Under the pieces are notes generated by a model. It worked only from the letters and a program-made list of their open reading frames with translations, was not told the origin of the DNA and made no database searches. From the NCBI RefSeq assembly GCF_934372025.1, contig NZ_CAKROJ010000004.1:35532-99531 (forward strand): 64,000 nt of DNA, given 5' to 3'. Origin of the DNA: an uncultured Blautia sp. Lineage in GTDB: Bacteria; Bacillota; Clostridia; Lachnospirales; Lachnospiraceae. The translations under genes and the position numbers were made by a program. This document shows positions 37,749-46,377 of the stretch, in pieces. Position 1 is the first letter of the stretch, and every line of letters begins with the position of its first letter.

Positions 37749-39030
37749 GACTCTTCTTCATCCTTTCAATTTCATTCCATACCATTTTGTGATAACCTTC
37801 AAGGATCACATTTCTATCTTCGTAAATATTGGTATCAATTGTATTTACCGGACATTTTTCCGGTCTGTCACCAAATACTATATCATCTGCAGTTCTTCTT
37901 GCAAAGACCAGAGATTCCAGAAGGGAGTTGCTTGCCAGCCGGTTCTTTCCATGCACGCCATTGCAACTTGTTTCACCGCATGCATACAGTCCTTTCATAG
38001 AAGTGCGGCTTCCAAGATCCACCTTGATTCCTCCCATAAAGTAATGTTGTGCAGGGACTACCGGTATCGGCTCTTTACGCGGATCAAATCCTTCTTCCAC
38101 ACATCTCTTGAAAATATTCGGAAAATGTTTCATGATGGTTTCTTCACCCAGTGGGCGCATGTCTTCCCACACAAACTCTGTTCCGTCTTTTTCCATCTGT
38201 GCAAAAATCGCCTTACTTAAAAGATCTCTCGGCTGCAGTTCTTCTGTAAATCTCTGTCCGTTTTTGTCATACAGAAGAGCACCTTCTCCTCTTACAGATT
38301 CAGAAATCAGGAATCGTCTGCCTGGTTTACGGGAATATAATGTGGTCGGATGGATCTGTATGTAATCCAGATGTTCCAGTACAACCTGATGCTTCATTGC
38401 AATTCCAAGTCCATCGCCTGAAATATGAGGAAAGTTTGTGGAATTTTTGTAAAGGCCTCCCAGGCCTCCACAGGCAAGCACTACATGGGGTGCTCTGACC
38501 GGATAAACCTCATTCTTCTCGTCCATTATGATCACGCCACCGCAGATATTGTCTTTGGAGATAATATCAACCATGGTCATATATTCGCAGATTTCAATGT
38601 TATCTCTTGTTAACGCCTGATTCAGAAGTGTCTGTGTAATCTGTTTACCGGTGACATCTTCGTAAAAAAGGATTCTTGGCTGAGAATGTGCACCTTCTCT
38701 GGTAAAGTCCAGTTCTCCATTTTCTTTACGTGCAAAATTTACATTTCTCTGCAAAAGGTCTCTTATGATGCTGTTGGAACTGCGGATCATCAATTCCACA
38801 GCCTTCGCATCATTTTCGTAATGGCCCGCGCGCATGGTATCTTCGAAATAGTTATTATAATCGCCTTCGCCGCGGAGCATACAGATACCACCCTGTGCAA
38901 GGAAGGAGTCTGACTGATCGGCCTGCTGTTTCGTTATCATCAGAATTTTCATTCTGGAAGGGAGGTTCAGAGCACAGTAAAGACCTGCGGCCCCGGTTCC
39001 TACTATTATGGCGTCGTAATATTCATTCAT
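37741..39030 (-). CDS. nadB: L-aspartate oxidase
   Basis: 429 residues. FAD-binding motif IIVGTGAAGLYCAL (residues 8-21), REGAHSQPRILF with catalytic-region His/Arg (about 130), and a C-terminal HYFMGGIKVD...YACGETSCNGVHGKNRLASNSLLE stretch. It oxidises aspartate to iminoaspartate; in anaerobes fumarate probably serves as acceptor. At 429 residues it is shorter than the roughly 530-residue E. coli enzyme and lacks most of the C-terminal helical domain. First gene of the operon. Confidence 0.94.
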   Translation of the reverse strand: MNEYYDAIIVGTGAAGLYCALNLPSRMKILMITKQQADQSDSFLAQGGICMLRGEGDYNNYFEDTMRAGHYENDAKAVELMIRSSNSIIRDLLQRNVNFARKENGELDFTREGAHSQPRILFYEDVTGKQITQTLLNQALTRDNIEICEYMTMVDIISKDNICGGVIIMDEKNEVYPVRAPHVVLACGGLGGLYKNSTNFPHISGDGLGIAMKHQVVLEHLDYIQIHPTTLYSRKPGRRFLISESVRGEGALLYDKNGQRFTEELQPRDLLSKAIFAQMEKDGTEFVWEDMRPLGEETIMKHFPNIFKRCVEEGFDPRKEPIPVVPAQHYFMGGIKVDLGSRTSMKGLYACGETSCNGVHGKNRLASNSLLESLVFARRTADDIVFGDRPEKCPVNTIDTNIYEDRNVILEGYHKMVWNEIERMKKSHE

Positions 39031-39080
39031 TTCTTTATCCTCTTGCCGGTATATCCGGACTTTCTTTTTTCATTTTCGCC

Positions 39081-39117
39081 ATTATACTACCCGACAAGTT
39101 AGGTGTCAAGACACCTA
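39081..39117 (-). promoter_or_regulatory. nad operon promoter with NiaR-like operator
   Basis: On the minus strand -35 TTGACA (39104-39109), 17-base spacer, -10 TATAAT (39081-39086): a consensus promoter. The palindrome TAGGTGTCAAGACACCTA (39100-39117; 8-base perfect arms, 2-base centre) covers the -35 box. It matches the general form of NiaR operators (TGTC...GACA), and niaR is the third gene of this operon. Binding is inferred. Confidence 0.82.
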
Positions 39118-39185
39118 TGTATATTGGTGTAAAGAATTTATAGAATTTAAAGAATGAAGATATAGGTTATATTTACGGCTACAGA

Positions 39186-39369
39186 AAATGCATGGATATG
39201 AAACGGCTTCGGAACCTTGAAACACTAAGAAATCCTTCCGCTGTTAAAACCATTCATAAAAATCACAAACTCGCCTTCGCCTCAAACAGTGTGATTTTTA
39301 TGAATAACACAGCGTCAGGATTCCTAAGAGTTTCTACAGTCCCTGCAGATGTTTCATATCCATGCATTT
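39186..39369. repeat. Large foldback element 1
   Basis: 184 bases that read as one long imperfect palindrome. The outer arms AAATGCATGGATATGAAAC and their exact complement are 19 bases. The inner arms ATTCATAAAAATCACA/TGTGATTTTTATGAAT (16 bases) close around a 22-base loop (39268-39289). No coding capacity. It could be a miniature inverted-repeat element or a very stable RNA hairpin. Confidence 0.75.
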
Positions 39370-39454
39370 CTTAGCCTGTAAATTAATAACTCTAGTTTTT
39401 CATTCCTTTTCAAATTCGCCTCCTTCTTTACACCATATACATGGTGCATCAGTA

Positions 39455-39501
39455 GGGCGGCGTTCCAGGTTCTTCCACTTTGCACTGTATTCACGCCGCC
39501 C
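39455..39501. repeat. GC-rich inverted repeat between the two foldback elements
   Basis: Arms GGGCGGCGT/ACGCCGCCC enclose 29 bases. Outside them GTGCAT and ATGCAC can also pair. GC-rich compared with its surroundings. No gene seen. Confidence 0.5.
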
Positions 39502-39589
39502 GGGCCATGCACACGCCCCTTCCCGGGGAGAGAAATAATATAGAAACTGAAATTAATAAATATATCTCCCGTGAGCGAAAAAATCTCAA

Positions 39590-39781
39590 ACAGATATACA
39601 GGCGGCAAGCCCTTGCAGATATCTGCAGTTGTCCTTGGTTATCAGATGGCTGTGTTATTCAGAAACAGCAGCACTGTTTGAGCGCAGCGAGTTTGCTGCT
39701 GTTTTTGAATGCTTTTAACAGACAGCTTATAACCTAGTACAACCAGATATCGAAACTGCTTGCGGTTTGTATATCTGTTCA
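39590..39781. repeat. Large foldback element 2
   Basis: About 190 bases forming a second imperfect palindrome: outer arms CAGATATACA.../...TATATCTG, a middle part GGTTATCAGATGGCTGT against ACAGACAGCTTATAACC, and an inner part CAGAAACAGCAGCA against TGCTGCTGTTTTTG. Its sequence is unrelated to element 1. It ends about 40 bases before the stop of holA. Confidence 0.65.
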
Positions 39782-39820
39782 AGATTTTAGCATCACTGAA
39801 GTCTTATTTATTATTTTTTT

Positions 39821-40819
39821 CTATTTATTTCTCTCAGTACTATACTTCACAATCAGTAATTCCACGCTCAGTACATCCTGCAGTCTTCCGGTCTTAACTG
39901 CCTCCTCAGCCTCAACGAAGTCTTCTTCCGCGCCCTCCAGTTCCTCCACACTGTATGCCCTTGCACATGTCAGTATATTCCTGACCGCAAATGACGGAAT
40001 CCCAAGTCTGGATGCAATTTCACTCTGTGCCGCGCCTTCACCTGCCATTTTTTTTGCAAGACACATCTGGCGGAACTGCTTGGACAGAAGGAACAGGATT
40101 CTCATCGGTGGCTCTCGCAGGGTCAGAAGATCATTGTACAGGTCCAGTGCTTTCTTCTGATTTCTTTCTGTAACTGCACGCACCATATCAAAGATTTTAT
40201 TCTCTGTCCTTGCTGTGCAGATTTCTTCAATATCCTCTCTGGTCACAATATCCTGCCCCATTGTATACGTGATCAGTTTTTCCAGTTCCATACGGATATT
40301 TCCCATATCTGTCCCTGTTCTGGTCAGAAAAAGCTCCATATCCCTTGTCGTGATCTTTCGTCCTTCCCTTGCCAGAATGCCTGCTGCCCAGCGCATCAGT
40401 GTCTTCTCATCCTGTTTTGCAAACTCTACGACACTTCCGCAGCTTTTGACCGCCTTGTACATACGGCTTCTCTTATCCACCTCTTCTTCCACAAAAACAA
40501 TTCTCAAATAATCCGGAAGAGACTTCATATAGTCGGCCAGTTCATCACATTTATTCTTAAAAAAACCGGAGTTTTCCACAAGAACTACTCTGTAATCCGC
40601 AAAGAATGGCATTGTCTCACAAAGATCGATCATCTCTCTGACTTCAATTCCTTTACCTTCATATCTGCTGAAATTCATTGTATCATCATCCGGATTCAGT
40701 GCATGAATCAGTTTTTCTTTGTACTGAATTCTTAAATACGCTTCTTCTCCATAAAGCAGATATGCATTTTTGAAATTTCCTGTCCTGATGTCTTCCTGTA
40801 AATTTTTCATTTCGTGCAA
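39821..40819 (-). CDS. holA: DNA polymerase III subunit delta
   Basis: 332 residues. The N-terminal YLLYGEEAYLRIQYKEKL, the central CETMPFFADYRVVLVEN, and the C-terminal all-helical domain (ERNQKKALDLYNDLL, REPPMRILFLLSKQFRQM) are the family pattern. Delta opens the sliding clamp within the clamp loader. It is the last gene of the comEA-regulator-comEC operon, 158 bases after comEC; rpsT usually follows directly in Firmicutes but here the nad operon and repeats come between. Confidence 0.92.
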   Translation of the reverse strand: MHEMKNLQEDIRTGNFKNAYLLYGEEAYLRIQYKEKLIHALNPDDDTMNFSRYEGKGIEVREMIDLCETMPFFADYRVVLVENSGFFKNKCDELADYMKSLPDYLRIVFVEEEVDKRSRMYKAVKSCGSVVEFAKQDEKTLMRWAAGILAREGRKITTRDMELFLTRTGTDMGNIRMELEKLITYTMGQDIVTREDIEEICTARTENKIFDMVRAVTERNQKKALDLYNDLLTLREPPMRILFLLSKQFRQMCLAKKMAGEGAAQSEIASRLGIPSFAVRNILTCARAYSVEELEGAEEDFVEAEEAVKTGRLQDVLSVELLIVKYSTERNK

Positions 40820-40977
40820 ATCCTCCAGTCGACTGCCAGCCTTACTTTTTCAGATAATTGTTCCATAGCCTTACAATTATGTTTTCAGCAAAATCCGGCA
40901 GATATCGTTATCTTAGCTCCTCGCTATCAATTTAGTATAGACGATTTTCCCCTTTTTCTCAACGTTAAATATCCACA

Positions 40978-43203
40978 TCATTTAGTTTCCACATAAGTCT
41001 CCATCCACATTTTTTTACCATCTGCTGTGAATGTGACCGCCCCGGACTTCATAGTATACCAGATTTTTGCCCCGAATTTTTTCAGTCGTTCAATTGTTTC
41101 TGCGGATGGATGACCATAGGTATTTGACTCGGAACATGAGATTACAGCCACTTCCGGGCGAATCACCTCAAGGAACTCTGTACAGGTCGAGTATCCGGAA
41201 CCATGGTGTCCTACCTTCAGAAAATCCACATCTTCCAGATCCGAAAGTAATTTTTTCTCTGTTTCTTCCCCGATATCTCCTGTAAAAAGAGCCTTAAAAC
41301 TGCCATACTGTATTTCCGCTACCATTCCATCCTCATTTACATCTGCTCCTGATGCCCCCGCCTCCGGCGCCAGGAGCTTTATCGTTACCTCTCCCAGATG
41401 CAGTACTTCTCCTTTTCTTCCTCTCTGCACACTCACACCTGCTGCCCGTGCTTTATCGATGAGTTCCTGATAGGCATCATCCGTCTTCTCCCATTCCGGT
41501 AAAATCAGACTTCTTACCTTTACTGATGTTAAACCGGCACTTATATTTTCAAACAATTCCTGTATACCACTGATATGATCCTGGTCTGTATGTGATATTA
41601 AAATTGCATCAACTACCGCAATCCCCTGATTTTTCAGATATGGAAGGATCTGATATTTCGCAATGTTCTTTTTATTCGTGCTGCCTCCGTCGATCAATAC
41701 ATGTTGTCCCTTCGGAAAACGGACAGAAATACAGTCCCCCTGTCCGATATCCAGACATGTGATCTGAAGATTACCCGAAGGACGATAAAGCAGTATCCCA
41801 ATTCCCAGAGCCATACAGATTACAAAAATTCCATGTAAGATCTGCAGCCTTTTTTTGCGCTTTTTTTCATAGCACCATATAATCCCGAGCCCGGCAAAAA
41901 ACAGGCCATAATAACCCGCACACTGCCAGAGTTCCGGACTTCCGGCTATCCATGTACAATATGGGATCCTTGTTGTTATCATGCAAAGTTTCTCATACAG
42001 AAAAAGTAAAATTCTTCCCGGTATGATCAGATACACCGCCGCACTTACACAAAACCTTCCGACCGCAACAGCTGCAATCCCACTGACCAGCACAATCGCA
42101 ACGGTCGGCAGCACAAAAAGATTCATTAAAATTCCGGCAAAGGAAACTTCTCCGTAAATCCGCAAAACAATCGGAAGTGTAGTCATCTGGATTGCCAGTG
42201 ACGAAAGCAGTCCACTGCCAAATGAACGGAGTAGTGTTTTTTCTTTTTCTCTCCGCCCGTTAAGAACAGGCGACACCACCCCAATCCCGACAACCGCTCC
42301 AAAAGACAGCCAGAATCCACTGTTATACAGATTCGCCGGTGCATCGATCATCAAAATGATTGCTGACACTGCAAGTGCCGTCAGAAGATCGTAGGTTCTT
42401 CCTGCTATTTTGGCTCCCACAGCCAGCAGAAACATGCAGACTGCCCGCATTGCAGAAACACTTTCTCCTGTGAGGATTCCATATTGAAGCAACACCGCCA
42501 GAGACAAAATGCCGGCCACCACATTTCCAAATCCGACCTTTTTTAACAGTTCAAAGAGTCCCAGCCCCATGACACTGATATGCAGTCCTGAAATAGCCAG
42601 AATATGTATGATTCCAGCCATCTGGTAGCGTATTTTCAGTTCCTCGTCCAGATTTGTTTTTTCACCGAGCAGCATTGCCTGAAAAATCCCGGCATCTTCT
42701 GCTGCTGCCAGACCCAGAGTATTCATCATTTTTTTCTTCAGTTCCTGCATGAACTGTCTATATGGTGAATACTCACTGCTCCATTCAAGAATCATGCCGT
42801 CCTTCATGTAATAATAGATTTTCCGGCATGCATAATACATCCTCGAATCAAATTCTCCAGGATTTCTTGCTTCCGGCACGCGCTCAAGTTTTCCTTTTAT
42901 CCTGACACTTGTTCCAACCGGAAGTTCTTTATTCAATTTTAAAAATACTTTTAGATTTTTTATGGGAATCTGTTCTGAATCGAACATCAAAAAAACATTT
43001 TTCAGATAGACAGAAAGTGAATATTCCGTTTCCTGATACTGCTGTATTTCCCCGCAGATCACAGCTTCCGGATGTTTCTGTATATATTGCTGCACGGACT
43101 CTGGCAAAGGATTTCCACTGATTCGTACAAATCCTGACATATCCATGAGCCACATACCAAACATCAGGATCAGGCATACAAGACACACCGGGCGTCTTTT
43201 CAT
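40978..43203 (-). CDS. comEC: ComEC/Rec2 DNA-uptake channel protein
   Basis: 741 residues from the ATG at 43201-43203 (AAAGGA 6 bases before); a start 54 bases earlier overlaps the lipoprotein gene. Architecture: N-terminal helices and OB-like domain (DUF4131, about 20-160), the polytopic Competence domain (about 190-460, with HILAISGLHISVMG), and a C-terminal metallo-beta-lactamase domain with ISHTDQDHISG (HxDxDH) and VGHHGSGYS. It carries single-stranded DNA across the membrane. All three domains appear intact. Confidence 0.93.
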   Translation of the reverse strand: MKRRPVCLVCLILMFGMWLMDMSGFVRISGNPLPESVQQYIQKHPEAVICGEIQQYQETEYSLSVYLKNVFLMFDSEQIPIKNLKVFLKLNKELPVGTSVRIKGKLERVPEARNPGEFDSRMYYACRKIYYYMKDGMILEWSSEYSPYRQFMQELKKKMMNTLGLAAAEDAGIFQAMLLGEKTNLDEELKIRYQMAGIIHILAISGLHISVMGLGLFELLKKVGFGNVVAGILSLAVLLQYGILTGESVSAMRAVCMFLLAVGAKIAGRTYDLLTALAVSAIILMIDAPANLYNSGFWLSFGAVVGIGVVSPVLNGRREKEKTLLRSFGSGLLSSLAIQMTTLPIVLRIYGEVSFAGILMNLFVLPTVAIVLVSGIAAVAVGRFCVSAAVYLIIPGRILLFLYEKLCMITTRIPYCTWIAGSPELWQCAGYYGLFFAGLGIIWCYEKKRKKRLQILHGIFVICMALGIGILLYRPSGNLQITCLDIGQGDCISVRFPKGQHVLIDGGSTNKKNIAKYQILPYLKNQGIAVVDAILISHTDQDHISGIQELFENISAGLTSVKVRSLILPEWEKTDDAYQELIDKARAAGVSVQRGRKGEVLHLGEVTIKLLAPEAGASGADVNEDGMVAEIQYGSFKALFTGDIGEETEKKLLSDLEDVDFLKVGHHGSGYSTCTEFLEVIRPEVAVISCSESNTYGHPSAETIERLKKFGAKIWYTMKSGAVTFTADGKKMWMETYVETK

Positions 43204-43256
43204 AGGCTGTCCTTTCTGTATGGAAAGCGGCAGGAAAACTCCTGCCGCAGGCTGCA

Positions 43257-44207
43257 TCAGGATTCTTTTTTCTCATCCTGAGCAATAAGATCTTCATTTT
43301 TTTCATAAAATCGATATAACGGCAGGCTGTCCTGGTAATTTCCTTCTGTACTTCCTTCAATAGATATCTGAACTCTGTCAACATCACAGGAATCGATAAT
43401 CGAATTCACCACAGAATAAACCGAAATGTTCTCATTAACCTCTGGTGTCTCATCACGGAATGTTTTGTTCATATTGATATAGCAGATTTTATCCGCCGTA
43501 ATTACACTCAGCACAAGAGAACTGTCCGGTATGGTTGCATAATGCCCCTCTTCCATAGGACCTTTTGCAAGCTGTTCCAGAACAACTCTTTCTTTCGGAA
43601 GGGATCTTCTGTAATATACATTTCTGGTTTCCCTGACCAGTTTTTCACCGTTTTTATCCGTAAAATACAGGGTAAAGGTATCGTAACGGTAACTTTCTTT
43701 ATCCTTTCCTGCATACTGTGCAAATGTATCAGAAGTCATCTCACCGATTTCCTGATTTCTCGAATTGGTAAGTGCCTGTCCTGCGACAGTAAATTTAACT
43801 TTGCGGATATCCGCAAGCTGCAGAAAAGTCTGCACGATTCCATCACGTGTTATGACCTCTCTGATCTTACTCATTTTGGAATATTCCTTGCTGAAATCTA
43901 TCACAAGCAAATCTTCCTGTAATTCAAAAGAATTAATAGACACATCCTCTGGCAGAAGGCTGATTTCTCCATCCGGTGCATCTTTACTTCCCAGCTTCTG
44001 CATAAGATCTTTTACCATAAAATCGGTCGTCTCTTCTCCCGGAGAATACGGTTCTTCTTTGAGAAGCGTTTCTGATTCATTCAGATAATACAGATGGTAC
44101 TTACTGTCATTTTCTGAATTTCTGCTGCTTTTTATCTCAATACTGCATCCGGCAAGTAAACTGCAAATCAATGCTGCCAGAAGAAGTATGCTTATGTTTT
44201 TCTTCAT
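43257..44207 (-). CDS. GerMN-domain lipoprotein
   Basis: 316 residues from the ATG at 44205-44207, which has AGGAGG 6 bases upstream. The signal peptide ends in lipobox LLAGC (Cys about 21). Two GerMN domains follow (about 35-150 and 175-295), each with a leading 'YYLN/YFTD' strand, a 'LLKEEP/LVRETR' segment, a 'LMQKLGSK/QLAKGP' helix and a final strand ending VIDFSKEY or YINMNKTF. GerMN domains occur in the germination protein GerM and in actinobacterial LpqB. It lies 10 bases after the histidine kinase gene, matching the mtrA-mtrB-lpqB order, so it may modulate that kinase (inference). Confidence 0.85.
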   Translation of the reverse strand: MKKNISILLLAALICSLLAGCSIEIKSSRNSENDSKYHLYYLNESETLLKEEPYSPGEETTDFMVKDLMQKLGSKDAPDGEISLLPEDVSINSFELQEDLLVIDFSKEYSKMSKIREVITRDGIVQTFLQLADIRKVKFTVAGQALTNSRNQEIGEMTSDTFAQYAGKDKESYRYDTFTLYFTDKNGEKLVRETRNVYYRRSLPKERVVLEQLAKGPMEEGHYATIPDSSLVLSVITADKICYINMNKTFRDETPEVNENISVYSVVNSIIDSCDVDRVQISIEGSTEGNYQDSLPLYRFYEKNEDLIAQDEKKES

Positions 44208-44217
44208 CCGGCACCTC

Positions 44218-45645
44218 CTACGGAATATAAGATAACGGGACACGAACTGAAAATGTAGTTCCTTCCCCTTCTCTGCTGAATACTTTGATCACGCCATGAT
44301 GCATCGCGATCGTACTTCTCGTTATCGCAAGTCCAAGTCCTGTTCCACCGATTTCCCTGGAATGTGATTTATCCACCCGATAAAATCTTTCAAAAATACG
44401 ATCCAGAGAATCTTCCGGAATACCCATACCGGAATCTGCCACTGTAACATAAAAGAACTTATGATCTGCATCCAGCGATACTCTCACCCATCCGTCATCC
44501 ACATTGTACTTGATCGCATTTTCCACAAGATTACTGATCGCAGATGTAAATTTAATCTCATCAACATCTGCATCCACCGGACGGAAGCTGTCAAGGATCA
44601 GATCAATATTTCTCTTATCCGCAATCGGACGAAGACGTTTCAGAATATCTTCCAGAAGCTGATTGATATCCATATGACTGATCTGAAGGTCTGCTGATTT
44701 CTTATCCATCTTCACCAGTGCCAGAAGATCTGTGATAATACGGTTTTCTCTGTCAATTTCTGCCGTAATATCACGCATAAATTCCTGATAAAGTTCTTCC
44801 GGAACTCCTTCCTGTCCAACAAGTGAATCTGCCAGAACTTTCATGGAAGTCATCGGTGTCTTCAGTTCATGCGACACATTGGAAACAAATTCCGAACGCG
44901 ACTCATCCAGAACCTTCATACGAGCAAGCATTTTGTTAAACGCATCTGTTATAAGTTCTGTTTCTGTATAATCCGGAACTGAAATCTCATCTTTCTGGTA
45001 TCCATCTGTAAGATCTTCGATGGATTTGGTAACACTCGCAAGTGGTCTGACCAGAATTGTAGACAGACCATACGCAAGGATTACAGAAAGTACCACTACA
45101 ATTCCAATGATCAGCATGGCCATCTGTTCCTGCTCCCCTGCTGTTGCCAGCACATCACTGACAGATATATTTACCAGCATTGCTCCCTGAACCTGCGGTA
45201 CATCAGCACTCTTCACCGGAACTGCCATTTCCAGCATCTGTCCGTACCTGCGATAATTTGTAACCTCACCATCCTTGAAACACTTCACAATTTTGGATGA
45301 GATCAGTGTTCTTCCCTCATCTACATGGTAGGTATCTGCAACCACTTTTAGATCACGGTCAACAACAACAACTCTTCCGCCATACACATTAGACAACAAC
45401 TCCAGCTTACTGTTTACAGACTGAGAGCTGGAGTCATTGAGATAATTTTCCTTGATCATCTGATTACACAAAATTGCACATTGTGTACTGGCTTCACTTA
45501 CCTTTACTTCAATTGCCTGCTTTTTGTAATTACTGATCATCAGTTGTGTTACAATAACACTTGGTACAATCCCCAGTATAAGCAATATGATCAGTATCCG
45601 AAAACGCAGACTCCTGAAAAACCTGGTCTTTTTTTTCGTTACCAT
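44218..45645 (-). CDS. Sensor histidine kinase (WalK/VicK/MtrB-like)
   Basis: 475 residues. Membrane helices at about 12-33 and 175-197 enclose an extracellular sensor of about 140 residues. Then HAMP (about 197-250), the HisKA phosphorylation motif FVSNVSHELKTPM, and HATPase_c with NLVENAIKYN, VADSGMGIPEDSLDRIFERF and GGTGLGLAIT. No PAS domain, unlike classical WalK. It probably monitors wall status. It starts 3 bases after the response regulator stop. Confidence 0.93.
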   Translation of the reverse strand: MVTKKKTRFFRSLRFRILIILLILGIVPSVIVTQLMISNYKKQAIEVKVSEASTQCAILCNQMIKENYLNDSSSQSVNSKLELLSNVYGGRVVVVDRDLKVVADTYHVDEGRTLISSKIVKCFKDGEVTNYRRYGQMLEMAVPVKSADVPQVQGAMLVNISVSDVLATAGEQEQMAMLIIGIVVVLSVILAYGLSTILVRPLASVTKSIEDLTDGYQKDEISVPDYTETELITDAFNKMLARMKVLDESRSEFVSNVSHELKTPMTSMKVLADSLVGQEGVPEELYQEFMRDITAEIDRENRIITDLLALVKMDKKSADLQISHMDINQLLEDILKRLRPIADKRNIDLILDSFRPVDADVDEIKFTSAISNLVENAIKYNVDDGWVRVSLDADHKFFYVTVADSGMGIPEDSLDRIFERFYRVDKSHSREIGGTGLGLAITRSTIAMHHGVIKVFSREGEGTTFSVRVPLSYIP

Positions 45646-45648
45646 AGA

Positions 45649-46338
45649 TTACGCCTGGAAATAGTATCCCACACCCCATTTGGTGTGTACATATTTTGGC
45701 TCACTGGGATTCGCCTCGATTTTCTCGCGAAGTCTACGGATATGTACATCTACGGTTCTTACATCACCCGGATATTCATATCCCCATACAATGTTCAGAA
45801 GATTTTCGCGGCTGTAAACCTTGTTTGGATTGAACACCAGCAGCTCCAGCACATCAAATTCTTTCGCAGTAAGATTGATTTCTTTTCCTGCGATAAACAC
45901 ACGACGGCTTTCACAGTCAAGCTTCAGATCACCAGCTTCAATTGTTTTTGCCTTTTCTTTTTCTTCGTGCTCAGAACGGGCACGACGCATGATTGCTTTA
46001 ATTCTGGCCTTTACTTCAAGAATATTGAACGGTTTTGTGATATAATCATCTGCACCGTAATCCAGACCGAGAATCTTATCCATGTCCTCACCTTTGGCAG
46101 TCAGCATGACGATCGGAACATTGGAAAATTCCCTGATCTGCTGGCAGACTTCCAGTCCATCCATTTTGGGAAGCATCAGATCCAGAAGAATAATATCATA
46201 TTTGTTCTCTTTTGCTTTCTCAACCGCTTCTTCTCCATCATAGGCACAGTCTACTTCCATACCGTCCTGTTCCAGATTAAAACGAATTCCTTTTACGATC
46301 AGTTTCTCGTCATCAACTACTAAAACTTTCCTGCTCAT
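45649..46338 (-). CDS. OmpR-family response regulator (WalR/MtrA-like)
   Basis: 229 residues. Receiver domain with VDDEKLI, phospho-acceptor Asp in ILLDLMLPKMDG and the switch Lys in MLTAKGED. C-terminal winged helix (about 130-228) with NLTAKEFDVLELL and VWGYEYPGDVRTVDVHIRRLREKIE. Partner of the kinase just downstream. Located between comEA and the kinase, so the system is transcribed with competence genes. Confidence 0.95.
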   Translation of the reverse strand: MSRKVLVVDDEKLIVKGIRFNLEQDGMEVDCAYDGEEAVEKAKENKYDIILLDLMLPKMDGLEVCQQIREFSNVPIVMLTAKGEDMDKILGLDYGADDYITKPFNILEVKARIKAIMRRARSEHEEKEKAKTIEAGDLKLDCESRRVFIAGKEINLTAKEFDVLELLVFNPNKVYSRENLLNIVWGYEYPGDVRTVDVHIRRLREKIEANPSEPKYVHTKWGVGYYFQA

Positions 46339-46377
46339 TCTCTTCTCCTTATTTGGTTACTGTAAAATATCTCTTTA

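Noticed and set aside
39354..39608. 84-residue minus-strand reading frame in the repeat-rich gap
   Set aside because: It runs through the end of one foldback element and the GC-rich hairpin, has no convincing ribosome site and no recognisable composition; most likely chance.
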